NCBI GenBank assembly: GCA_964611345.1
Contig: CAZSYU010000017.1
Location: 1-60,125, forward strand
DNA: 60,125 bases
Reading direction: 5' to 3'
From: JALZVT01 sp964611345
GTDB lineage: Bacteria > Pseudomonadota > Gammaproteobacteria > Pseudomonadales > Azotimanducaceae
The first letter of the stretch is position 1. Each line of letters starts with the position of its first letter. Position numbers and translations under genes: made by a program. Positions 53,045 through 60,125 of this stretch are shown here, in pieces. Under the pieces are notes generated by a model that searched no databases, was not told where the DNA came from, and worked only from the letters and a program-made list of their open reading frames with translations.

Positions 53045-53701
53045 ATGAGCACAATCGCAATCCTCGGCGGCACCGGCGACCTCGGCACCGGCCTTGCCAT
53101 CCGCTGGTCCAAGGCAGGCCACAATATCATCATCGGCTCACGCACCCAGGAAAAAGCCGACGCTGCTCTGGTTGAGTTAAAAAAGATTAGCCCTGACACA
53201 CCGGCGCAAGCCATGGAAAACGGCGCCGCAGCAGAAGCGGGTGAAATTGTGGTGTTAACAGTGCCTTTTGCTCATCAACTGTCGACCCTCGAGGCGGTTA
53301 AAGCGTCTCTCACCGGCAAGATTCTTATCGACGTCACCGTGCCACTGATGCCACCCAAGGTTGGCACCGTGCAGATGCCGCCTGCAGGTTCTGCGGGTAA
53401 GCAGGCACAAGATTTTCTGGGCGACGACGTCATGGTAGTGACTGCGTTCCAAAACATTGCAGCCCACCTGTTGCAGGAAGACGTGAAAATCGAATGTGAT
53501 GTGCTGGTTGCCGGCAACAAAAAAGTCGCTCGCGACACGGTGATTGCACTCGTTGAAGAAGCCGGCATGAACGGCTGGCACGCGGGCCCCATCGAAAACT
53601 CGGCCGCCGCAGAAGCACTGACGTCAATTTTGATACAGATCAATCGCAAGCATCCCATCTCACACTCAGGCATCAAAATTATCGGCCAGGAAGATCACTA
53701 A
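53045..53701 (+). CDS. npdG: NADPH-dependent F420 reductase
   Basis: A 218-residue F420H2:NADP oxidoreductase that supplies or drains reduced F420. The N-terminal Rossmann motif AILGGTGDLGTGLA and NADP-phosphate site IIGSRTQEKA are seen, followed by VVLTVPFAHQ, IDVTVPLMPPKVG and VTAFQNIAAHLLQED, the F420-binding part. First gene of the F420 operon; cofE begins 38 bases after its stop. Confidence 0.93.
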   Translation: MSTIAILGGTGDLGTGLAIRWSKAGHNIIIGSRTQEKADAALVELKKISPDTPAQAMENGAAAEAGEIVVLTVPFAHQLSTLEAVKASLTGKILIDVTVPLMPPKVGTVQMPPAGSAGKQAQDFLGDDVMVVTAFQNIAAHLLQEDVKIECDVLVAGNKKVARDTVIALVEEAGMNGWHAGPIENSAAAEALTSILIQINRKHPISHSGIKIIGQEDH

Positions 53702-53739
53702 CATCCCAATGGCTGAAAAAGAAAGCGGCTGAAACAAAC

Positions 53740-54531
53740 GTGGCTGAAACAGAACTGTCATTGCATGCCGTTTCGGGCGTACCCATGGTGCAGCCCGGCG
53801 ACGACCTCGGCACCGTGGTTCTTACGTCACTGGCCAACGGCGGGTTTGCACTGCGCGACGGTGATGTTCTGGTATTGGCACAAAAAATTGTCTCGAAGGC
53901 AGAACATCGGCAGATAGACCTCGCCGCCGTGACAGCAAGTGCAGAGGCTGTCGAGCTTGCTGCCGAAACCGACAAAGATCCGCGCCTGGTGCAACTCATT
54001 CTCGACGAATCCACCGAGGTACTTAGAAAAAAACCAGGCGTACTCATCGTGCGCCATAAACTCGGCCTCGTTGGCGCCAACGCTGGCATCGACCAATCCA
54101 ACATAGATCACAGTGGGGACCACACTGGGGACGAAAGCGGCCAAGAAGCCGCCCTGCTGCTGCCCGCAGACCCTGATGAGTCGGCGCGCAAGCTGGCCGC
54201 CAACATCAGCAAACACACGGGCAAAACCATCGGCGTCATCATCGCCGACAGCATGAATCGCCCCTGGCGACTCGGTACCATCGGCGGCGCGATCGGTTGC
54301 GCAGGTGTCAGCGTGCTCGACGATCATCGCGGCGGCACCGACCTTTATGGTCGCGAGTTAAAAGTAACCCTCATCAACCGCGCGGATGCCCTCGCCGGCG
54401 CCGCTACCTTACTCATGGGCGAGACCACAGAAAAAATTCCGTTGGTACTCATTCGCGGCGTTGCGCCCTACACCGGCAGCGACAGCGCGGCCGATATTCC
54501 GCGCGATCTCGCAGAAGACATGTTTCGGTGA
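53740..54531 (+). CDS. cofE: F420-0:gamma-glutamyl ligase
   Basis: A 263-residue CofE that adds glutamates to F420-0 using GTP. Motifs VPMVQPGDDLGTVVL, VLAQKIVSKAEHRQ, the metal/phosphate GIDQSN, IIADSMNRPWRLGTIGGAIGCAGV and the ending APYTGSDSAADIPRDLAEDMFR match CofE. Like archaeal CofE it lacks the nitroreductase domain fused in mycobacterial FbiB. The start is GTG at 53740; an ATG at 53709 is out of frame and hits a stop. Three GGCTGAAA-like repeats lie just before the start. The stop overlaps the cofD start. Confidence 0.93.
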   Translation: MAETELSLHAVSGVPMVQPGDDLGTVVLTSLANGGFALRDGDVLVLAQKIVSKAEHRQIDLAAVTASAEAVELAAETDKDPRLVQLILDESTEVLRKKPGVLIVRHKLGLVGANAGIDQSNIDHSGDHTGDESGQEAALLLPADPDESARKLAANISKHTGKTIGVIIADSMNRPWRLGTIGGAIGCAGVSVLDDHRGGTDLYGRELKVTLINRADALAGAATLLMGETTEKIPLVLIRGVAPYTGSDSAADIPRDLAEDMFR

Positions 54532-55472
54532 GTAAGACAGCCGATAGGTACGTTGCAATAACCGGCGGTGTTGGTGGCGCAAAGCTCGCGCTAGGGCTAT
54601 CTAAACTGCTGGCTCCGAATGAGCTGTGCTTTGCCGTCAACACCGGCGACGACTTCGAACATCTGGGTCTGCATATCAGTCCCGACATCGACACAATCAC
54701 CTACACACTCGCCGGCGCCAGCAATAAAAAACTCGGCTGGGGGCGCGAGGGTGAAACCTGGCAGTTTATTGAAACGCTCGGCGAGCTGGGTGGCGATGAC
54801 TGGTTTCGGTTGGGTGACAAAGACATGGCCCTGCACATTCGCCGCCGCAGTCTGCTGGAACAAGGTTTGTCGCTCACAGAAGTCACTTCCTCCATCACTC
54901 AGGCTATGGGCATTAACCACAACGTGTTGCCCATGACCAACGATCAGGTGCGCACCATTGTGCACACCCAAACGGGCGACGCCCTGCCCTTCCAGCACTA
55001 TTTTGTCCGCGATCGCTGCGCGCCGGCAGTCGCCCGCTTCGAGTTTGCCGGCATCAACCAGGCCCAACCCAACCCGCTACTGCTCGAACAACTCACACAG
55101 TGTCGCGCCGTCATCATTTGCCCATCAAACCCTTATGTCAGCGTTGACCCACTGCTGAAGCTACCCGGCATGCGCGACGCCATCGTCGCCAGCGGCGTGC
55201 CCGTTGTCGCGGTCTCGCCCATTGTGAGCGGCATTGCCATTAAAGGCCCGGCTGCAAAAATGATGGCCGAACTAAAGGTACCCAATACTGCGGTTAGCGT
55301 CGCGGAGCACTACGGTGATTTATTGCACGGATTTGTTATCGACGAACAAGACGCCGCGCTCGGTGCCGACATAAAAGTACCCACACTCTGCGCCCAGAGT
55401 GTTATGCATACGCTGGACGATCGCGTGCAACTGGCCCAAAGTGTCCTCGACTTCATAACCGAACTGAGTTGA
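54528..55472 (+). CDS. cofD: 2-phospho-L-lactate transferase (F420-0 synthase)
   Basis: A 314-residue CofD that joins the lactyl/phospho-PEP-diphosphate donor to the deazaflavin Fo. The N-terminus AITGGVGGAKLALGL, NTGDDFEHLGLHISPDIDTITYTLAG, DKDMALHIRRRSLL and CPSNPYVSVDPLL are characteristic. The start is GTG at 54528, overlapping the cofE stop (GTGA); the frame open upstream of this is inside cofE and is not real. CofC begins seven bases after its stop. Confidence 0.94.
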   Translation: MSKTADRYVAITGGVGGAKLALGLSKLLAPNELCFAVNTGDDFEHLGLHISPDIDTITYTLAGASNKKLGWGREGETWQFIETLGELGGDDWFRLGDKDMALHIRRRSLLEQGLSLTEVTSSITQAMGINHNVLPMTNDQVRTIVHTQTGDALPFQHYFVRDRCAPAVARFEFAGINQAQPNPLLLEQLTQCRAVIICPSNPYVSVDPLLKLPGMRDAIVASGVPVVAVSPIVSGIAIKGPAAKMMAELKVPNTAVSVAEHYGDLLHGFVIDEQDAALGADIKVPTLCAQSVMHTLDDRVQLAQSVLDFITELS

Positions 55473-55479
55473 GCCAGCT

Positions 55480-56160
55480 ATGTGGGCCATCGTCCCGCTG
55501 AAATACTTTGACAACGCCAAGTCCCGCCTTGCAGAGGTGTTAAGCGCCACCGAGCGGCAGTTGTTGGTGCGCACCATGGCGCGCGATGTGCTGCGCGCTC
55601 TGTCTGACTGCACCCTGTTAAGCGGCGTGCTCATCAACTCGCGCGAGAGTGAAGTGCATGCGCTTGCGGCTGAATTCAACGCCGAGGTGTTTGTTGAACC
55701 GGACGGCTTTGATTTGTCACAAAGTGTGACGCTGGCAAGCGAGTGGTTGCAACGTGAACGCGGTGCCAGCGGCACCTTAATCGTGCACGCCGACATTCCC
55801 CTGGCCACCGCGGCCGACTTTACGACGCTACTGCAAAACCATCAGCAACTAAGCCTGGTACCCGACGACGAGGGGCGCGGCACCAACTGCATCGCCGCAA
55901 CGCCGCCAAACCCCATCGACTATCGCTACGACGGCAACAGCTTTGGGCCTCACCTGGCCGCCGCTGAGGCTAATAACCTGGCGGTTCAGGTCTGCCATAT
56001 CGAACGCCTGCAGCTCGACATCGACACCCGCGCCGACTTGAAAAAGCTGCTGCGCGCCACCATAAAAGCCCATGCTGCAGGCGAATCTATAGGCGAGACG
56101 GGCACATACTTGGAATCATCGGGTATAGCGCAGCGCCTTGGGAGCCCATATAGTGGTTGA
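55480..56160 (+). CDS. cofC: 2-phospho-L-lactate/PEP guanylyltransferase
   Basis: A 226-residue CofC/FbiD-family enzyme that activates a C3 phospho-acid with GTP, giving the donor for CofD. It starts WAIVPLKYFDNAKSRLAEVLSATERQLLVRTMARDVL, with the PLK nucleotide motif, and has HADIPLA and VPDDEGRGTNCI. The C-terminus is extended compared with archaeal CofC. Which C3 acid (2-phospholactate, PEP or 3-phosphoglycerate) is used cannot be told by eye. fbiC follows 30 bases downstream. Confidence 0.9.
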   Translation: MWAIVPLKYFDNAKSRLAEVLSATERQLLVRTMARDVLRALSDCTLLSGVLINSRESEVHALAAEFNAEVFVEPDGFDLSQSVTLASEWLQRERGASGTLIVHADIPLATAADFTTLLQNHQQLSLVPDDEGRGTNCIAATPPNPIDYRYDGNSFGPHLAAAEANNLAVQVCHIERLQLDIDTRADLKKLLRATIKAHAAGESIGETGTYLESSGIAQRLGSPYSG

Positions 56161-56190
56161 TGCCTAGAGAGAGCACCCCAAGAGAAGTAC

Positions 56191-58695
56191 ATGCCAAACA
56201 ATCGTTCAGATTCAATTAACGCCTTGCTGGAGGCCTCTCTAGCAGGAAAGCTGCCCTCTGCGGAGGACGCCCTCACGCTTGCCGATTTCTCTGACACCCG
56301 CGCCCTTGCCGATGTTGCGAGCGAGCTGCGTAACACCGGGTTTGGCAATACGGTCACTTACTCGCGCAAGGCCTTTGTACCGCTCACCCATCTGTGTCGC
56401 GACGTGTGCCACTACTGCACCTTTGCCCAGGTGCCACGCAAAGTGAAAGCGCCATACCTGACATTAGATGAAGTACTCACTACCGCCAAAGAAGGCGCCG
56501 CCCTGGGCTGCAAAGAATTACTGTTCACCCTCGGCGAAAAACCCGAACTGCGTTATAAAGCCGCCCGCGAAGCACTGGCCGAAATGGGGTTCGAATCAAC
56601 CCTGCACTATTTAAAGGCAGCAGCCGAGCTGGTGTTCAAAGAGACCGGCATGTTGCCGCACCTAAACCCCGGCACCATGACCCCCGAAGAGATCGAATGG
56701 CTGCGACCGGTGTCCCCGTCTATGGGCATCATGATCGAATCCACTTCCGATCGACTCACCGAAAAGGGTCAACCGCACTACGGCTCACCCGATAAGGTTC
56801 CAGCTGTTCGCTTGCAAACACTGGACGACGCCGGCAAGGCCAAAGTGCCTTTCACGACAGGCATTCTTATCGGCATTGGCGAAACCCGCCGCGAACGCAT
56901 CGAAAGTCTGCTGGCCATTCGCGAGATTCACGAACGGCACGGCCACGTGCAAGAAATCATCGTGCAAAACTTTCGCGCGAAGCCTGAAACAAAAATGTCC
57001 CAGGCACCTGAGCCCAACCTTGATGAACTGCTTTGGACCATCGCCGTTGCACGCATTCTGTTCGGTGCGCAGATGAGCATTCAGGCCCCGCCCAACTTAA
57101 GCCCGGGCGTGCTGCCACAGTTGGTCGACGCCGGCATTAACGACTGGGGTGGTGTGTCACCCGTTACCCCAGACTTCGTTAACCCCGAGGCACCTTGGCC
57201 CAACCTCGAAGAATTGCGGCGCGAAACTGCAGCCGCCGGCAAGGCACTGCACGAACGGCTCACTATTTACCCCAACTACGCCGCCGACCTTGACCAGTGG
57301 GTAGCGCCAGAAATGCACGACCGCTTGCTCGAAGTAATCGACGCCAGCGGTTGGCCGCGACTCGACAACTGGTGCCCCGGCGACGACATAACCCCGCCCA
57401 AACACGACATCGAACTGCTCACCAAACAACCACGCTTCGTGAGCCAACCCATCGCTGCTGCACTCGCCAAGGTCGACAACGGCGACAAGCTCAACGAAGC
57501 CGATGTGGTCGCGCTGTTCTCAGCCCGCGAAGACGACTTCTCTGCCGTTGTGCAAAAGGCAGACGCGCTGCGCAAGAGCGTCAACGGCGACACCGTCAGC
57601 TTTGTGGTTAACCGCAACATCAACTACACCAACATCTGCTACTTCAAGTGTCAGTTCTGTGCGTTCTCGAAAGGCAAGATGAGCGAAAACCTGCGCGGCA
57701 AGCCGTACGATCTGACCGATGAAGAAATTGGCCGCCGGGTTACCGAGGCCTGGGAGCGCGGCGGCACCGAAGTGTGCATGCAAGGCGGCATCCACCCTGA
57801 TTACACCGGCGACACCTACCTGAATATAGTTAGGGTAGTGAAAGAAGCGCAGCCCGACATGCACGTGCACGCCTTTTCTCCACTGGAAGTATGGCAAGGG
57901 GCCGCGACCCTCGGGCTGGATTTGCACACCTACCTCACGCGCATTAAAGAGGCAGGCCTCGATACACTGCCAGGCACCGCCGCCGAAATTCTTGACGACG
58001 AAGTGCGCGACATTATCTGTGCCGACAAGATCAACACCGCACAATGGCTGGAAGTAATGCAGGCCGCCCACGAGGTTGGCTTCCGCACCACCGCAACTGT
58101 CATGTACGGCCACGTCGAAAAGCCCTACCACTGGGCACGGCACCTGTTGCGCCTGCGTGATCTGCAAGCCAAAACGGGCGGCTTCACAGAATTTGTACCG
58201 CTGCCCTTTGTGCACATGGAAGCGCCCATGTACCTGAAAGGCAAAGCCCGTAAAGGCCCAACCTTTCGCGAAGCCGTGCTCATGCACGCCGTCGCGCGCA
58301 TTACGTTCCACGGTCTCATCGACAACATTCAGGCCAGCTGGGTGAAGATGGGGCACGAAGGGGTAATGGCCTGCCTGAACGCGGGCTGCAACGACCTGGG
58401 TGGCTCACTTATGAACGAAAGCATCACCCGCGCCGCCGGTTCAGCCCACGGTCAGGAAACCTCGCCGCAGCAGATGCACGCCATGATCAATGCCGCTGGT
58501 CGAACACCACGCCAGCGCACCACGTTGTACGCCGACGCAAGCCAAGAACGTATCGACACTGGCCTTGCGGCCGGCGAGTTGATTGAAATAATCAACACCG
58601 CCCCCGTGAAGCGCAAACGCAAACGCAAAGGTCCGCTCTTAAAACCCGGCCTCGACGGCGGTTCACTCATCGCCGTCGAGAACGTTAATCCTTAA
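56191..58695 (+). CDS. fbiC: Fo synthase (CofG-CofH fusion)
   Basis: An 834-residue two-domain radical-SAM enzyme that makes the deazaflavin chromophore Fo from tyrosine and a ribityl-pyrimidine. The N-terminal CofG half has its cluster motif CRDVCHYC (about residue 69-76) and the C-terminal CofH half CYFKCQFC (about 482-489). Both CxxxCxxC clusters are intact, as are the LFTLGEKPELRYK and CMQGGIHPDYTGDTYL segments. Fused fbiC is typical of actinobacteria and of the F420-making proteobacteria. A lysine/arginine-rich tail (KRKRKRKG) is present. Last gene of the operon; converges with an MFS gene 4 bases away. Confidence 0.96.
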   Translation: MPNNRSDSINALLEASLAGKLPSAEDALTLADFSDTRALADVASELRNTGFGNTVTYSRKAFVPLTHLCRDVCHYCTFAQVPRKVKAPYLTLDEVLTTAKEGAALGCKELLFTLGEKPELRYKAAREALAEMGFESTLHYLKAAAELVFKETGMLPHLNPGTMTPEEIEWLRPVSPSMGIMIESTSDRLTEKGQPHYGSPDKVPAVRLQTLDDAGKAKVPFTTGILIGIGETRRERIESLLAIREIHERHGHVQEIIVQNFRAKPETKMSQAPEPNLDELLWTIAVARILFGAQMSIQAPPNLSPGVLPQLVDAGINDWGGVSPVTPDFVNPEAPWPNLEELRRETAAAGKALHERLTIYPNYAADLDQWVAPEMHDRLLEVIDASGWPRLDNWCPGDDITPPKHDIELLTKQPRFVSQPIAAALAKVDNGDKLNEADVVALFSAREDDFSAVVQKADALRKSVNGDTVSFVVNRNINYTNICYFKCQFCAFSKGKMSENLRGKPYDLTDEEIGRRVTEAWERGGTEVCMQGGIHPDYTGDTYLNIVRVVKEAQPDMHVHAFSPLEVWQGAATLGLDLHTYLTRIKEAGLDTLPGTAAEILDDEVRDIICADKINTAQWLEVMQAAHEVGFRTTATVMYGHVEKPYHWARHLLRLRDLQAKTGGFTEFVPLPFVHMEAPMYLKGKARKGPTFREAVLMHAVARITFHGLIDNIQASWVKMGHEGVMACLNAGCNDLGGSLMNESITRAAGSAHGQETSPQQMHAMINAAGRTPRQRTTLYADASQERIDTGLAAGELIEIINTAPVKRKRKRKGPLLKPGLDGGSLIAVENVNP

Positions 58696-58699
58696 CGGG

Positions 58700-59935
58700 C
58701 TACCCCTTAAAACAAGGTTCCGCATTGGCCGCATCGTCAGCAACCGCAAGCGTGAGCGTTAACGGCACCAGCACGCTTGCACTCAGAAGTAACGCAACAC
58801 CAGCCAACAGCCACAGCATGGCGTGCATGCCATACAGATCAAGGCCATAGCCAAGCACTGGCCCGGTCAAGGCATAGGCGCCACGAAACACAAAGCTCGC
58901 CAGCGAATTCGCGGTTGCCCTGAACTCACTCGGCACGCGTTCGTTAAACGCGTTGCGCAACACCGCAAGGCCAATACCGCGGGCTGCGAAAAACAGCGTG
59001 GTAACTGCAATGCCACCAAACAGACCAAGCTCGGCAAGCCCGATGTACCCCAATACCGGTGCAACACCCATAAAGTAAAAAAGCTTGCGCGGCCCCAGCC
59101 AGGCTTCGAGCGCGTGCGCCCACTGCCCGGCAAGCCCTGCAATCACAGACAGACCACCCCACAAATAGCCAAAGTGCACCAGGCCAAGTTCGTGGTTTTG
59201 CCAGATCTTCTGCACCAGCCACACGGAATAAAACGTGCTGAGTGACCACAGTGACAAGGCGAGAAAGATCTGCCTTACCAGCGTGCTGTCAAACAGCAGA
59301 TGGCGAAAAATGCTCAGCATGTTGCCGCCTGTCGAACCCCGGGGCATATGCACGCGTGGCGGTTCAATGAGCGAACACGCGATAAACACGGGCACCCAAC
59401 CCACCAAAGCCTGCGCCCAGGCCGCGTATTGCAATCCCCACACCACGGCGAGGGAGCAGCACAGCGACGCGAGCCCTTCGGAGTAACTGCGCGCGGCCAT
59501 CAATTGGCCAATGACACGCCCGGCACGATTTACCGGAGCCGAGCGTCTGCCGGTTGCCACTTCAGTGTCATAGATCATGGCAAGGTCAGCGCCAGACACC
59601 AGCGAGTGCCCCACGGCGAGACAGATTTCGAAGGCAGCCAGCCCCCAAAAACCGTCAGCCACAACCAACAGCGAGTTGCCAACGCCATAAAACAGGCTGC
59701 CCACCACCAGCGTCGACTTGCGTCCGAGCACGTCCGCAATATAGCCCGAAGGCACCTCCAGCAGGACAATCACGGCCGCAAAGATGGCCTGCAAGGTCAG
59801 AATTTCCTGCATGTCGAGGCCCTTCGATTCCATAAAGGGCACCACCACGGGAATAACCACCATGAAGGTCTGAAAGAAACTCAGCGCGAGCACCCGCGAC
59901 ACGTTTCGCTCAAGATTGGTAACTTTGTTCATCAT
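58700..59935 (-). CDS. MFS transporter
   Basis: An inner-membrane major-facilitator protein of 411 residues, about 12 helices. The loop 2-3 signature is seen as GYIADVLGRKSTLVVG, in the segment after VLLEVPS. Start taken as ATG 59935 with GGAG five bases before it. It converges with fbiC 4 bases away. The family of such single-gene MFS proteins is broad; substrate unknown. There is no obvious link with F420. Confidence 0.88.
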   Translation of the reverse strand: MMNKVTNLERNVSRVLALSFFQTFMVVIPVVVPFMESKGLDMQEILTLQAIFAAVIVLLEVPSGYIADVLGRKSTLVVGSLFYGVGNSLLVVADGFWGLAAFEICLAVGHSLVSGADLAMIYDTEVATGRRSAPVNRAGRVIGQLMAARSYSEGLASLCCSLAVVWGLQYAAWAQALVGWVPVFIACSLIEPPRVHMPRGSTGGNMLSIFRHLLFDSTLVRQIFLALSLWSLSTFYSVWLVQKIWQNHELGLVHFGYLWGGLSVIAGLAGQWAHALEAWLGPRKLFYFMGVAPVLGYIGLAELGLFGGIAVTTLFFAARGIGLAVLRNAFNERVPSEFRATANSLASFVFRGAYALTGPVLGYGLDLYGMHAMLWLLAGVALLLSASVLVPLTLTLAVADDAANAEPCFKG

Positions 59936-59984
59936 TTTTCTCCGCCTGAGTTCCCTTCGGTAACGGTAAAGAGGCGCAATCCAC

Positions 59985-60022
59985 AAAAAAAAACCCCGGA
60001 GGCTTTTGGCACTCCGGGGTTT
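59985..60022 (-). terminator. Strong intrinsic terminator
   Basis: An 11-bp stem AAACCCCGGAG/CTCCGGGGTTT (59991-60001 with 60012-60022, loop of ten) followed on the minus strand by a long T-run. It ends transcription of the gene whose tail enters from the right edge and insulates the MFS gene. Confidence 0.88.
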
Positions 60023-60049
60023 CTCACAAGGCGTTCGCCTTAACTTGAA

Positions 60050-60125
60050 TTATCCCGTCGTGTCACCTGGATCAATCACACAGAACGTACATTTCGCAAT
60101 GGCCGCACTGGCCAGCAGCGACATC
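60050..60125 (-). CDS. 3' end of a gene running off the right edge
   Basis: The last 24 codons of a minus-strand frame ending in TAA at 60050, with the C-terminal peptide ending CTFCVIDPGDTTG. The nearby terminator supports a real gene end. The CxxC may be a metal or redox site. The family is not recognisable from so little. Confidence 0.4.
   Translation of the reverse strand, partial: MSLLASAAIAKCTFCVIDPGDTTG

Noticed and set aside
53709..53732. ATG at 53709 as the cofE start
   Set aside because: It is out of frame with cofE and meets TGA after seven codons.
54297..54527. Extended N-terminus for cofD
   Set aside because: The extension is Arg-rich, overlaps cofE and is unlike the family; GTG at 54528 overlaps the cofE stop.
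57520..58356. Long antisense frame of 278 codons inside fbiC
   Set aside because: It lies wholly opposite the conserved CofH domain and is a product of codon bias.
1..60125. tRNA genes, insertion sequences, transposases or prophage genes
   Set aside because: None seen; intergenic spaces are too short for tRNAs except one, and no transposase-like protein is present.

Overview
The window looks like one chromosomal scaffold of an aerobic Gammaproteobacterium, probably marine or environmental. This rests on HemJ, a ybgA-phr pair, Mla-type lipid proteins, DUF2878/DUF6134 proteins, a proteobacterial glycogen cluster and the general protein character; no rRNA or other taxonomic marker is present. 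Coding density is very high, several convergent gene pairs touch or overlap, and non-ATG starts (GTG, TTG) are common. A 100-N scaffold gap at 48009-48108 shows the source is a draft assembly.

Layout. (1) 60-7710: lipid/isoprenoid-type catabolism (SDR, cytochrome P450, two crotonase-fold proteins, an acyl-CoA dehydrogenase, two GST-fold proteins, an NTF2-like protein) with hemJ inserted. (2) 7917-12637: a response regulator facing its likely histidine kinase; the kinase is the last gene of an operon with a FAD oxidoreductase and a DUF2878 membrane protein, and a DUF6134 protein diverges from it. (3) 12676-24151: a complete six-gene glycogen operon, glgB-glgX-glgP-malQ-glgC-glgA, read leftwards with start/stop overlaps. 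(4) 24310-31441: nitroreductase, SirB1-like protein, a 440-base spacer with a possible structured RNA, a heterodimeric ABC exporter and a CPD photolyase. (5) 31428-35439: ybgA, a heteromeric acyl-CoA dehydrogenase pair, a small unknown protein and YjbQ. (6) 35506-38997: a large multi-PAS GGDEF-EAL protein. (7) 38944-46768: one leftward operon joining a TatT-type TRAP transporter (TatT, DctP, DctQ, DctM) to MlaC, MlaA and an HpnN-like RND exporter. (8) 46899-47621: a peroxiredoxin-like lipoprotein with an in-frame TGA exactly at the peroxidatic/thioredoxin-motif cysteine and a hairpin just downstream, i.e. a probable selenoprotein. (9) 47669-50963: an unrecognised repeat-bearing protein broken by the scaffold gap, a crotonase-fold protein and glucokinase. 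(10) 50993-58695: two luciferase-like (probably F420-dependent) oxidoreductases followed by a whole coenzyme F420 operon (npdG, cofE, cofD, cofC, fbiC). (11) 58700-60125: an MFS transporter, a strong terminator and the tail of a gene that runs off the window.

How the parts fit. The F420 operon can make and reduce F420, and the adjacent luciferase-like enzymes are likely users; the P450, SDR, crotonase and FadE28/29-like enzymes suggest degradation of a bulky lipid such as a steroid or terpenoid. The TatT-TRAP/Mla/RND operon has parts for the outer membrane, periplasm and inner membrane, all of families linked to lipids or hydrophobic ligands, and is the best candidate for an undescribed transport system. 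The selenoprotein immediately upstream is the most specific single-gene novelty.
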